64,000 nt of DNA from Bactericera cockerelli (lineage: Eukaryota; Arthropoda; Insecta; Hemiptera; Triozidae), in the NCBI GenBank assembly GCA_024516035.1, contig CM044964.1, positions 23,877,956 through 23,941,955 of the forward strand, read 5' to 3'. Made by a program: the position numbers and the translations under genes. Positions within the stretch are counted from its first letter, which is position 1, and every line of letters starts with the position of its first letter. This document shows, piece by piece, positions 31,101-40,394 of this stretch. The notes under the pieces are model-generated. The model searched no databases. It worked only from the letters and a program-made list of their open reading frames with translations, and was not told the origin of the DNA.

Positions 31101-31479
31101 TTGGTTATGTGCCAGAGCAAAGACATGAAAATGTCAAAAAACTAACGGTTTTCTATGCCCACTGTTCGGCAGACCTCTCAAATAATTCTAACAAGTATGC
31201 TCATGACATGACGTATATCCAACAAAATTATATGCTAATTTCTCTAAACCCAAAGTGATATTTCCTTTTTTGTACTTTCATTATTTACCTGATAACATGA
31301 GAGTCATTTCAGTCATGTGTAGATCGTAAAATTATTTAAAAAAATCATGTCTTGGTTACACGTCCACCCACTGTGGATACGGTTGTTAAGTAGACTGACT
31401 CACAACTAACAAGTCAGGTAGTCCCTAGTGTACTGTGCCAAATTTAATATGCAGATCCTATGATGTAGGAAAGAGAATA

Positions 31480-31645
31480 ATAGAGGCAGTTATCATATTT
31501 GTGTGTATCACTTTCGTGATGTCACAACTTCACAACTACTTAAACTCACGCTGCTAAATTTTCACCGAAATTGGGACTCGAACCACCGTTCTCTTGATTA
31601 CAAGTCCGCCGCCTTATCGATCCAGCTACTGAGGTTGGTAGAAGA
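31480..31645 (-). mobile_element. SINE family A
   Basis: Minus strand: 'cctcagtagctggatcgata', 'aggcggcggacttgtaatc', box B 'ggttcgagtcccaa', tail 'gtgatacacacaa'. Contains a short internal duplication 'cacaacttcacaact'. Confidence 0.7.
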
Positions 31646-31649
31646 AAAT

Positions 31650-31830
31650 AATAATATCGCCTTATTTATACTGCCCGATTAAGACTAATGAGTCATATAA
31701 TTCCAGCAATATAAGCCCCAGATGTATTTTTATGTAGTCAAAATCCCAAATGAGAGGATAACTTGTCTTGTCCCGGCTGGGTTTCGAACCCGCGACCTCT
31801 GGATTACCAGATCGGTCGGGATCAGAAAGG
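31650..31830 (-). mobile_element. SINE family E
   Basis: Minus strand: 'taatccagaggtcgcgggtt', 'cgaaacccagccgggacaag', 'atttgggattttgactacat' and 'cagtataaataaggcgatat' with a triplet tail. Confidence 0.7.
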
Positions 31831-31839
31831 TACATCACG

Positions 31840-31980
31840 GAACTTAATCTGAATATGTATAGTCTGGAAGAGAATGCCGTTGTCATAAGCACCTCCCTTG
31901 ATTTAGTTTATTTTATTAATTTCAATTTCTATGTATGTATATATTTTATGTCATTTGTAAATAAAACTTGATCAAACATG
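31840..31980 (+). mobile_element. LINE 3' tail, diverged family
   Basis: 'ctggaagagaatgccgttgt', 'cataagcacctcccttgat' and 'aaataaaacttgatcaaac'. Same subfamily as the minus-strand copy at 40060-40200. Confidence 0.55.
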
Positions 31981-32105
31981 TTTAATAATAGACTGAATAC
32001 ACAATATAGTCAATTCCGTTTTCTGAAAATAATCTATTTAACATAACTATTCTTATCAGCAAGAGTGTTTAGCCTGTTTGTTGTTTACGAAAATTTCATA
32101 TTATG

Positions 32106-32462
32106 GTGCATGTACCAAATATTCGACAGGGTAAAAAAATCGACCATGATTTTCGACAGTTTGGGATGCCTGGGTCATTTGTCCCTTCAGCTGATTTTGT
32201 TATGCAGAGACGTTTGTTTGAAGCGCCTGTGCGCATGCGCATTCAGATGTTTCTTGAAAGAAGATATTGAAATAATTGTCTAGGTCGAAATTTTCCCTAT
32301 AGCAAGCTCGAGACCACTCTACAGTAACCCTATAGGGGCAAAAAAATGTCTCTGCATACCAGCCCAAGTGTTACAGACCTCTCTTTAAATAATTATTCAT
32401 AAAAAAAATGTTAAAAATGATGGTCACTTTTATTCACTGTCCAATATTTGGTACATGTACAC
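32106..32462. mobile_element. 357-bp MITE, TATG flanks
   Basis: The ends 'gtgcatgtaccaaatattcg' and, inverted, 'gtgtacatgtaccaaatatt' match over about 50 bp imperfectly. TATG occurs on both sides (32102-32105 and 32463-32466). No transposase. Confidence 0.55.
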
Positions 32463-32526
32463 TATGTATTAGGAACTTCCCCAGCTGTATCAGGTATGCA
32501 ATAAACACCTACCCATGTGTACTATA

Positions 32527-32663
32527 TCAGGTATCATAGTCAAAACGGTGCGTCACCATTTCCTGTTCTAAACATTGTCGACGTTGCTCAACAGTTCCGT
32601 TGCGCGAGGAACCCCATTGGCCCTTCATATGATAAACCAATGCCTCATATGCTTCTACAAATT
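32527..32663 (-). CDS. possible terminal coding exon (unrecognised)
   Basis: On the minus strand a good acceptor ('cttttactttatctatgtag') is followed by 45 open codons and TGA. The peptide runs FVEAYEALVYHMKGQWGSSR, NGTVEQRRQCLEQEMVTHRF, DYDT; it is balanced, charged and not repetitive. The frame upstream of the acceptor closes at once (TAA about ten codons back), as expected for an exon start. I do not recognise the protein. The minus-strand frame just upstream (32884-32645) could hold another piece, but the gap between them is too short for a normal intron, so a decayed transposase is an alternative. Confidence 0.25.
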
Positions 32664-32704
32664 CTACATAGATAAAGTAAAAGTAAAATATGGGTTACCC
32701 CGAT

Positions 32705-32890
32705 AATACGAGGCACGTCCAGAAAGTAAGTGTACTGAGGCTCCAGTAGGCTCTCCATGCAGGTTCGACTATTGGCGCTTTGATCCACCATGTCAAAAGA
32801 GTTTGACCAATTTTCCAAGTGTTCCAATTCTACGCCATAGCAAAAGAATCCAAATTTTAGGTAGGGTAGTAGTGAAGTTATCATACTTGT
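32705..32890 (+). mobile_element. possible mariner-like end
   Basis: 'tacgaggcacgtccagaaag' resembles the inverted ends of insect mariner elements as I remember them. No matching second end or transposase is visible nearby. Weak call. Confidence 0.2.
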
Positions 32891-32904
32891 AAAAAAAAAA
32901 AAAA

Positions 32905-33210
32905 TATACCTACATAATAATATTGCCCTATTTACATCTCATATACCTATTATATTAATATTGAATTATTTATATGCGCGAACTCAACTATGACCGAAGT
33001 TCTATTATTACAGTAGTAAGACCAAAAAGCATTATTATGAGGTTAAAATTCCAAATGGAAATAGGTATAACTTTTTTTTAATGACAGGTTAGTATACACT
33101 CGCAATAATGAATAGAACCATCAATTTTATTTCAAGTATGTCCCGGCTAGGTTTCGAAATTCTGGATTAGCAGACCGACACCCGTGATGCCTTGACAACC
33201 GAACTACCAG
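32905..33210 (-). mobile_element. SINE family E, diverged
   Basis: Minus strand: 'gttcggttgtcaaggcatca', 'cgggtgtcggtctgctaatc', 'gaaacctagccgggacatac' and 'atttggaattttaacctcat'. The core between is expanded by an insertion. Confidence 0.55.
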
Positions 33211-33533
33211 AACTCTATAGTTTGAGGGTGATGATGATGATGGGGAAAAAAGAAATAAAGAAGAAAAAACAAGACAAACAAAAAAAAAGGCAAATAAGAA
33301 TGAAAGACTCATTCATTACCTTCTCATGATCGGATGAATTTCATTGCGACGTTGCCAAAATATATCGCACGCGAGCACTAAGTGGCGAGACGATTCCTCG
33401 TTTGCGAATTACAATATCATTATTATCATTGAACTCTTTATTAGAAGAACATATATAATATGTATATAAAAACAAATAATGGTAAAAACTAAAAAAAAAA
33501 TTGACAGTATAAATTACTGCTGAATTGTATTTA

Positions 33534-33978
33534 TACAGGGTGGTCCAGAAAGTTTGCACCAAAATGATAGGGGTAATAAAAGAGACCATTTCCAACAAAA
33601 ATATTCCCGGACATTTTCCTTTATTTTTTGTCGTTTTCAAAATGGCGGCCAAAATGTGTGTTTTTCAATTATGTGCGTTCAGAACCTTGACAGCCTAAAT
33701 GAGCATGATCATTAAAACATTGAACGAGTTAATTTAACTTATTTTAATTAAAATTTTATTCTCAATTCAAAAATGTAATCCGTTTTTTTCTAGGTGGTAC
33801 AGAAAAAATTAAAAAAATCAAAAGCCAAACCAAAGTCGGAATATTTGAAAAACACGTTTTGGCCGCCATTTTGAAAACGACAAAAAAATAAAGGAAAATG
33901 TCCGGGAATATTTTTGTTGGAAATGGTCTCTTTTATTACCCCTATCATTTTGGTGCAAACTTTCTGGACCACCCTGTA
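33534..33978. mobile_element. 445-bp palindromic MITE, TA target site
   Basis: Left end TACAGGGTGGTCCAGAAAGT, right end its exact inverse; the arms run about 135 bp through 'gagaccatttccaacaaaaa' and 'aatggcggccaaaa'. TA on both sides (33532-33533, 33979-33980). It splits the 3' region of the LINE, so it is younger. A Tc1/mariner-type non-autonomous element is likely. A half-copy of the end lies at 42937. Confidence 0.85.
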
Positions 33979-34009
33979 TATAATTTGTAAATCTGTCTTA
34001 CGACAGGTA

Positions 34010-36976
34010 TCAGTACAATCGTCTCCAGAGTTCTCTATCTTGTGCATTTGTCTTCATCTCTTCGTATGATCTTCCTTGCATGATGTCAGTCAACATTCCG
34101 AACTTCTTTCTTCCTCTATTCTTGGTTCCAATGATTTCTCCTTCTATTATTCTTCTTTGTATACAATCCCTTCTCAGTATGTGTCCAATCCAGTTTGCTT
34201 TTCTTTTCCTTATTGCCTTCAAGATGACTCTGTTTTCCCCAACTCTCCTTAATACTTCTTCATTTCTAACCCGGTCCGACCACTTGATGTTTTCAATCCT
34301 TCTCCATAACCACATTTCGAAGCTTTCTAAATATTTTTCTTCTTTCTTTCTGACTGTCCATGTTTCCGAGCCGTACAACACAATACTCCAAATATAACAC
34401 TTAGCAAATCTCTTTCTGATCTTCAATGGGATTTTTCTTGCTGTAAGCAGATCTTTCAGTTTAATAAATGATGTTTTTCCCATTGCTATTCTGCTTCTAA
34501 TTTCATTGGTGCAACTGCCGTCTGAGTATATCATACCTCCCAAATATTTAAAGTTGGTGACCTGTTCTAGTTCTTCACCTTCTAGTTTTATTTTCACAAT
34601 TCTTTCTTCTTTGCCTATTCTCATTACCTTAGTCTTTCCAACATTGATTTTCATATCATACTTCTTTCCGATGGAACTTATGTTTGTTATCATCTTTTCT
34701 AGTTCTTCTTTGCTCTCTGCTAGTACGGCTTGGTCGTCAGCGTATTTTATATTTTTAATGTTGTTGTTTCCCACACATATTCCTCTGGAGTTTTTCAATG
34801 CTTCATCTATGAGTTTTTCAGCATATAGGTTGAAAAGCGATGGTGACATATTACAACCTTGTCTAACTCCTCTCCCAATCAATATATCATCTGTTTCATC
34901 ATCTTCGACTCTCACAACCACTCTTTGTCCTTTGTAAAGCTCTCGAATCAATCTTCTCTCTTTCCAATCGATGTCAATATCTTTCAGTATTTTCAGCAGG
35001 GTGTTCCAATGAACACGATCAAAAGCTTTTTCCCAGTCGATAAAACAAACGTACATTTCTCTGTTAACTTCCAGCATCCTTTCGCTTAGCATTCTGACAC
35101 ATCCCATCGCATCCCTCGTCCCTTTACCTTTCCTAAATCCAAACTGATCTTCTCCCAGATGTTCTTCAATTTTGTTCTCAATTCTTTTAAGTATTATTTT
35201 CGTGATGATCTTTGTTAGGTGGCAGATAAAACTTATTGTTCTGTAATCTTTACAGTGGACAGCATTAGGTTTTTTGGGTAACGGAACTAGAATCGTTTTT
35301 AACAGTTCTTCTGGCCATTTTCCAGTATCATATATTTTGTTGATGAGGTTAGTTACTCTAGAAATACCATGGGACCCAAGTGCTTTAAATGCTTCTGATG
35401 GTATGTTGTCTTTCCCTAATGCTTTGTTGTATTTCATTTCTTTGATGGCTTTTTCAACTTCTTCTTCATCTATTCTGTATCCAATGTTATCTCGGTCACA
35501 TTCTTCTTTTTTCTCAAGTTCATTCATATCTACATTCGCGTTTGCATTGTACAGTTCTTCGACATATTTCATCCAAACTTCTTTATTTTCTTCAATGCTT
35601 TCAGTAATATTTCCATCACATTTTAGCAAACCTTTTTTACCAATGGATTTTGGTTTGGTCTTTATTAAGGATTTTGCTGTTCTGTATAATTCTTCGGTTT
35701 TATTAAACTTCTCTAGTTCTTCTATTTTTTCACACTGTTTGTTCATCCATTCTTCTCTGGCTTTATCAGTTTCTCTTCGCAGTTCATTGTTTAACTTCCT
35801 GTACTGGCTTTTCCCATATTCCGTTTTCACATGTTTCCATTTCTTTCTCTCTTCTATCTTGTCCAGCATACTTTGTGTTATCCACGCTTTTCTGTTCTTA
35901 GTTGATCTCCGACCAATATGCTCCTCCAAAGCTCCCTCTATTGTTTCTTTGATTGACTTCCATTCTTCATTGGTATTATCTTTCGGTGGGCTTTTCTTCA
36001 GTTTATCTTCAACTTTCTCTGTAAAAGACTTTGATTCCTTATCTGTTTTTAGTTTTTCAATGTTCCATTTCTTGGTGATTTGCTTTCTTTTCATATGTTT
36101 TAGTTTTGTTTTTACATCAGCTACCAAGAGATTATGGTCTGAGAATATGTCGGCTCCAGGGTATGTTTTTGAGTTTTTAATACTATTCTTGAATCTCTGG
36201 TTAATTAATATGAAATCTATTTGAAATCTTTTACTGTCTCCGGGGTTTTTCCAAGTATAAAGCCGTCTTTTGTGTTGCTTGAACCAGGTGTTCGAAATCC
36301 ACAATCTATTTTGTTCACAAAATTCTATGAGCTTCTCTCCTCTCTCATTTCTTCTCCCCAATCCATGATCTCCCACTATGCTTCCAACTCTTCCTTCGCC
36401 AACCACACTGTTCCAATCTCCAGTAATCAATGTTCTAATCTGTCCTTTTCCGTTTTCATCAATGATTTCTTCAATCTGCTGGTAAACTTCATCAACTGTA
36501 TCGTCACTGGCATCCGATGTAGGCATGTAAACTTGAATGATTAATGTGTTGATTGGATCACTTCTTATTTTCATCGCAATGACTCTGTCACTTTTTGGTA
36601 TCACTTTCATAACGTTTCTGTTCAGCTCTTTCCTAAAGATGAAACCAACACCACGCTCTTTCTTAACTCCTCCTTTGTATATTATCTTGTAATCATCAGT
36701 TTCCTTTTCTCCTTCTCCAGGCCACCTCACCTCTCCAAGTCCAAGAATATCAATGTTGTATGTCTCCATCTCTTTGATTAAGTTCTCCAACTTTCCAGAT
36801 TTATTCATAGTCCTGACGTTCCATGTTCCTATTCTCATTGGTTTTATCTCATTGATTTTGTTTTTGTAATTCTTTTGATTTATCTTGTGACTTGAAGCTC
36901 CTGATAATGTGGCCGCCCGGAGATCCGAGTGCGAACCATTTTTACCTCCGGAAAATTTCATCCCAGGATTGTCCAT
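34010..36976 (-). CDS. LINE endonuclease/reverse transcriptase, 988 aa, intact
   Basis: Cuts target DNA and copies LINE RNA onto the nick (target-primed reverse transcription). Residues 47-290: an APE-type endonuclease with RIGTWNVRT (48-56), the glutamate in LGLGEVRWPG, the tyrosine in VYMPTS, TGDWNSVVG (near 190), RFQIDFILI (250-258) and SDHNLL (279-284), so all catalytic boxes are present. Residues 300-500: a charged linker. Residues 555-800: reverse transcriptase with QFGFRKGKGTRDA (611-623), FIDWEKAFDRVHW (645-657), GVRQGCNMSPSLFNLYAE (703-720) and YADD (745-748). C-terminus: ANWIGHILRRD (927-937), common in insect LINEs, and the terminal WRRLY. No RNase H. The start is the first ATG of the frame; an internal one at residue 47 just before the endonuclease is the alternative. 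No stop or frameshift is seen, so the copy could be young or active. Clade assignment as RTE-like is from motif style only. Confidence 0.9.
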   Translation of the reverse strand: MDNPGMKFSGGKNGSHSDLRAATLSGASSHKINQKNYKNKINEIKPMRIGTWNVRTMNKSGKLENLIKEMETYNIDILGLGEVRWPGEGEKETDDYKIIYKGGVKKERGVGFIFRKELNRNVMKVIPKSDRVIAMKIRSDPINTLIIQVYMPTSDASDDTVDEVYQQIEEIIDENGKGQIRTLITGDWNSVVGEGRVGSIVGDHGLGRRNERGEKLIEFCEQNRLWISNTWFKQHKRRLYTWKNPGDSKRFQIDFILINQRFKNSIKNSKTYPGADIFSDHNLLVADVKTKLKHMKRKQITKKWNIEKLKTDKESKSFTEKVEDKLKKSPPKDNTNEEWKSIKETIEGALEEHIGRRSTKNRKAWITQSMLDKIEERKKWKHVKTEYGKSQYRKLNNELRRETDKAREEWMNKQCEKIEELEKFNKTEELYRTAKSLIKTKPKSIGKKGLLKCDGNITESIEENKEVWMKYVEELYNANANVDMNELEKKEECDRDNIGYRIDEEEVEKAIKEMKYNKALGKDNIPSEAFKALGSHGISRVTNLINKIYDTGKWPEELLKTILVPLPKKPNAVHCKDYRTISFICHLTKIITKIILKRIENKIEEHLGEDQFGFRKGKGTRDAMGCVRMLSERMLEVNREMYVCFIDWEKAFDRVHWNTLLKILKDIDIDWKERRLIRELYKGQRVVVRVEDDETDDILIGRGVRQGCNMSPSLFNLYAEKLIDEALKNSRGICVGNNNIKNIKYADDQAVLAESKEELEKMITNISSIGKKYDMKINVGKTKVMRIGKEERIVKIKLEGEELEQVTNFKYLGGMIYSDGSCTNEIRSRIAMGKTSFIKLKDLLTARKIPLKIRKRFAKCYIWSIVLYGSETWTVRKKEEKYLESFEMWLWRRIENIKWSDRVRNEEVLRRVGENRVILKAIRKRKANWIGHILRRDCIQRRIIEGEIIGTKNRGRKKFGMLTDIMQGRSYEEMKTNAQDRELWRRLY

Positions 36977-37030
36977 TTCATGAGAAAAATCTGGGCACGA
37001 CTGTGCGAAACTAGGAATGGAAAGGGCTGA

Positions 37031-37530
37031 ATAGATGTACTAGTTTTCCTTTGCTTTGTACATCTTTGTACTTTGTATTTATGTAGGTACTATATTCTAT
37101 ATCTATGGACTGCACTAATGGGAAATGGGGTCAATGCTGAAAGCGATAATCTACCGTCATACAACCCATAGGTACAAGAACCTCTAACGTTACCATACGG
37201 TAAGAAGGACTAGCACTGATAATATAAACACAATTCAACAATAATATTATGTATCTGGGTTTCTACCAGTTGGGTGGGAGAGCTACCGTCAAAGCCTTAA
37301 AAAAATTAATTATATGGTTAATTACTCATTACAAAATAGTCAAGCAAAGCTTAAGAGTACAAATATTTGTCAAGAGTATCACTGTCAGTTTGTCAAACGA
37401 CATGAATAATTACAAGAATAATTTTATAACAGCTATAAAATTCATTCAATAAGCAGATGATTAATGTACAATCTTATCCGGGACTTGAAACATATTCCTG
37501 TCACATTTTTTGAAGGCGCAATTTATTATT
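37031..37530. other. unassigned AT-rich sequence
   Basis: Nothing recognised between the LINE 5' end and the next pyrimidine tract. Confidence 0.3.
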
Positions 37531-37534
37531 CCTC

Positions 37535-37690
37535 CCTACTCCTGTCTATTACCCCTCTATTAGTTTTTCCCTCCCTCCCTCTAGCTTACTATCTTTCTTT
37601 ATTCTCCTTCCATTTCTTTTCTACCTCTTTCTTTCTCTCTCTCTCCCTTTCTTTCTCTCTCCATCTTTTTTCTCTCTATCTTTTCTCACT
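37535..37690 (+). repeat. pyrimidine tract
   Basis: C/T-rich with (TTTC)n, a short distance before a LINE tail copy. Confidence 0.8.
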
Positions 37691-37734
37691 GTCCACTAAC
37701 TCCCAATAAGTTAGTAAATAGCTTAATAAGTTAG

Positions 37735-37935
37735 GTGAAAGAGATTGCCATAGGCAATAACCCCGCCCTTTAGGTAGGACATAATATGTATATATTTTGT
37801 TTTTTTTTTTTCTTATTTATATTAATAATATTGTCAATTTTATATTTAATTTTTACCATTTGTCTGTAATTATATTATTTGTCTGTAATTATATGTTCTA
37901 CTAATAAAGAGTTTCTAAATAAATAAATAAGAAGT
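37735..37935 (+). mobile_element. LINE 3' tail copy
   Basis: 'gaaagagattgccataggca', 'ataaccccgccctttaggta', 'attgtcaattttatatttaa', a local duplication of 'tttgtctgtaattatat' and 'ctaataaagagtttctaaat'. Confidence 0.7.
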
Positions 37936-37984
37936 TCATACAAAATAATAATCTTCTTATTCTTTTTCTTCTTTCACACATGTC

Positions 37985-38075
37985 AGAGTTTCAACCAACC
38001 ACAGCTCACTATAGCCCGAAAACAATCTGGTTTATCTTAACTTTAATCCTGTTTTATACTTCGGCCCTAAGCCCT
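37985..38075 (+). mobile_element. fragment of the 415-567 MITE-like family
   Basis: 'gtttcaaccaaccacagctc', then 'ctttaatcctgttttatact' and 'tcggccctaa'. Confidence 0.4.
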
Positions 38076-38244
38076 CTACAGTCTTCAACTCGATTATTAA
38101 TTTTTCCAACGGAGTTCTGACTTGATGGATTCTTTTTGGGAAATGTTTTCATTTATGTAAGTTACATCAATAAAAAAATACTTTACTTAAAATCGATAAT
38201 ATTAAGTTACAAGTTTTATTTGCCCTATCCTATAAAAGTTCAAG

Positions 38245-38560
38245 CCACTGGGGGGGAGAGAGAGATTGATGGAAATGAGCGAGATAGAGAGATAAAAGAA
38301 GGGATTGGATAGTGATAGAGAGAGTGATAAATAAAAAATTGAGAGAGAAAGAAAAAAGAGAAAGAGAAATAAAAATAAAAAGAGAAAGAGAAAAAGTAGA
38401 GAAAAAAAGAAGAAAATAAGGAAAGAGAATCAAAAAAAGGAAATGAAAAAGAAATGGCAAGAGAAAGAGGAAAGAGATAGACAAAGAGAAAGAGAAAAAT
38501 AAATAAAAAGAGAGAGGAAAAATAGAGAATGAGAAAGAAAAGGAACAGATAGAAAAAAAG
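38245..38560 (+). repeat. GA-rich tract
   Basis: Purine-rich, degenerate GAAA and GAGA units. Three overlapping minus-strand Phe/Ser/Leu frames are compositional. Confidence 0.85.
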
Positions 38561-38879
38561 GCAGATAGTAAAAATGTGATAAGATGGAAGAGCGATTTCC
38601 AAACAAGCGAGGAGTGAGGATTATTGAGTACACCGAACATGCGATGTAAAGTGTGAATTACCTAGAAAAGAAGAATAAAGACGGAATAAATAAATAAAAT
38701 TAAAAGACGTTTTTGTAATACCTCTGTGGCGCAAAGTCACGGGTTACGTATTATTGTATTAATAAATGTTTTAAAAGACAATTATATGTGTTTTATGCCA
38801 GCTCCATTTTCAAAGGGTGTTGAGACTATTCTTCTTCTTGTGCCACGAATTCCCAATGACTCAGGTCGAATGAGTGAGA

Positions 38880-39190
38880 ACTGTATGGTGGTTCTCACCC
38901 AAGCTGTGATCATTGTTGTTGTTGTTGTTGTAGCCAGCTTGGCTACAGCTGGAGGGGTGAGTGATGGTCTCCAGCCAACTTTATTTCAAAGTTGGCTCGT
39001 CCTGAACCACATATTTCTATGTGCGATCAACCATCATGAGGACTTGGACTTTTCTGTACAAGTCATTAAACCCTAAGGAAACTGCAAGCTAGCCTGGCTT
39101 GTAAGGGTTGGCTAGTCTGTTCTCTGTTTATAGTCCTCTAGCAAGACACTGGTCTTCTCCCTGTTTAACGTCCCCCAGCCAGACTAGCTG
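38880..39190 (+). repeat. dispersed element with (GTT)n and diverged 38-bp units
   Basis: 'gttgttgttgttgttgtagc', 'cagcttggctacagctggag' and 'ggtgagtgatggt' recur inverted at 29545-29600. It ends with two diverged units of the 38-bp array. Confidence 0.5.
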
Positions 39191-39499
39191 TGATCATTGA
39201 AGCACTCTAGTTGGTTAATTTGAACGTAATAACCAATCAGAGTGCGTTGTGTGACAGTTGAAAGTGAAATTTGGAGAGTTGAGAGTGTTTCTGGAATGGG
39301 CTACTGGATATAAGAGAAAAAATCTGGTAAAAAAAGAAAAACATTGTAAGATGTAAAAAGAAGAACTCTTGCGTCTGCCGTGGTTCGCTCAACGCGTCTA
39401 CTGTTCCGTCCCCGAAACCCACATAACAAAAGGGACAACAATTTTTTAAGTCGAAAATCTGAATGCGCGTTCTGGGCCTGAGGGGGATGATCCCTCCGC

Positions 39500-39800
39500 C
39501 AGGGGTGAGATTAGGGGGGGGGGGGGAGGGGCGACCATCTTAAAGGGGAGAACTAGTGGGAGGGAATAGGGGGAGGAGTGGAGGGGTGTCTGGAGCCCCA
39601 GCATGGCGCCTGGGTTATTAATTCCAAATTTATTGAAGGGGGGGGGGGGGGGGGATGATTCACTCTTTCTCTTTCTCTTCTATCTTCGTCTCTCTTATCT
39701 GTCGCTCTATCTTTCGTCATCCTATTGTCTTCCTTTTATTTCTCTTTTTCTTTTTTTTCTCTCTCTCTCTCTCTCTATCTCTCTCTTTCTCTTCATATCC
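39500..39800 (+). repeat. G-runs followed by a pyrimidine tract
   Basis: Runs of 12 or more G at about 39516-39528 and 39637-39653 with further GGGG blocks between, then CT-rich sequence to 39800. The G blocks could form G-quadruplex structures. Confidence 0.7.
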
Positions 39801-39965
39801 CGGTAGCTCATAGATTATAGAGGCACCCTGTGAATCCAGAGGTCGTGAGTTCGAATTCCAGTCCGGAAATGACAAGTCATCCAAACATTATGGATTGCGT
39901 CTCGGGCTTGCAGCTGGAATAGTGGGACTCAAAGTCCACATTGGGCAGTGTAAAAAGGGTGCTAT
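39800..39965 (+). mobile_element. SINE family E
   Basis: 'cggtagctcatagattatag', 'aggtcgtgagttcgaattcc', 'ggaaatgacaagtcatc' and 'gctggaatagtgggactc'. Confidence 0.65.
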
Positions 39966-39969
39966 TAAT

Positions 39970-40246
39970 ATTTCTCTTTCTCTGTAACTTTCCCTTTCTC
40001 TTTCTCAGTCTCTTCCTTTTTCTCTTACTCTTTATTCCTCTACAGACTCTACATCTCTATTATTATTATTAAACAAATTCAATCAAGTTTTATTTACAAA
40101 ATAATGACATAAAATATATACATACATAGATAATAAAATTAAGAAAACAAAACTTGATCAAGGGCGGTGCTAATGCCAACGGCATTCTCTTCCATTCTAT
40201 TGTCAATCATTGTCTTTTTTTCGTCTTTGTCAATCGTCTCTCTCTT

Positions 40247-40278
<32 letters not shown>

Positions 40279-40295
40279 ATCCCTTTCCATTGTCT
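39970..40295. repeat. LINE 3' tail (minus) between two pyrimidine tracts
   Basis: CT tracts at 39970-40035 and 40200-40290 flank a minus-strand tail (40060-40200) reading 'gaagagaatgccgttggcat' and 'tagcaccgcccttgatcaag'. Same subfamily as 31840-31980. Confidence 0.6.
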
Positions 40296-40394
40296 TTCCT
40301 TTATTTTCCAACCTTTTCTTTTCAATATGAACAAAAAAGAGTTCGGCGTTCTTAACACGAGTAATGCCAAGAAGCGTGACTTGGGAATCATTCC

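Larger units (their letters stand above)
33405..37030 (-). mobile_element. full-length non-LTR retrotransposon (RTE-like)
   Basis: Carries one intact 988-codon gene. The 3' region past the stop has a small hairpin CTGTC-GTAA-GACAG. It is interrupted by a 445-bp MITE and resumes at 33533 with 'actgtcaatttttttttttt', 'accattatttg' and 'cttctaataaagagttcaat' plus (AAT)-type repeats, matching the LINE tails at 24098 and 37735. The 5' end is near 37030, after 'atttcatgagaaaaatctgg' (plus strand); no target duplication was identified. Confidence 0.75.

Noticed and set aside
34080..36544. Several plus-strand frames of 76-316 codons
   Set aside because: They are antisense to the intact LINE gene and consist of Ser/Phe/Leu-rich text that mirrors its lysine/glutamate-rich codons.
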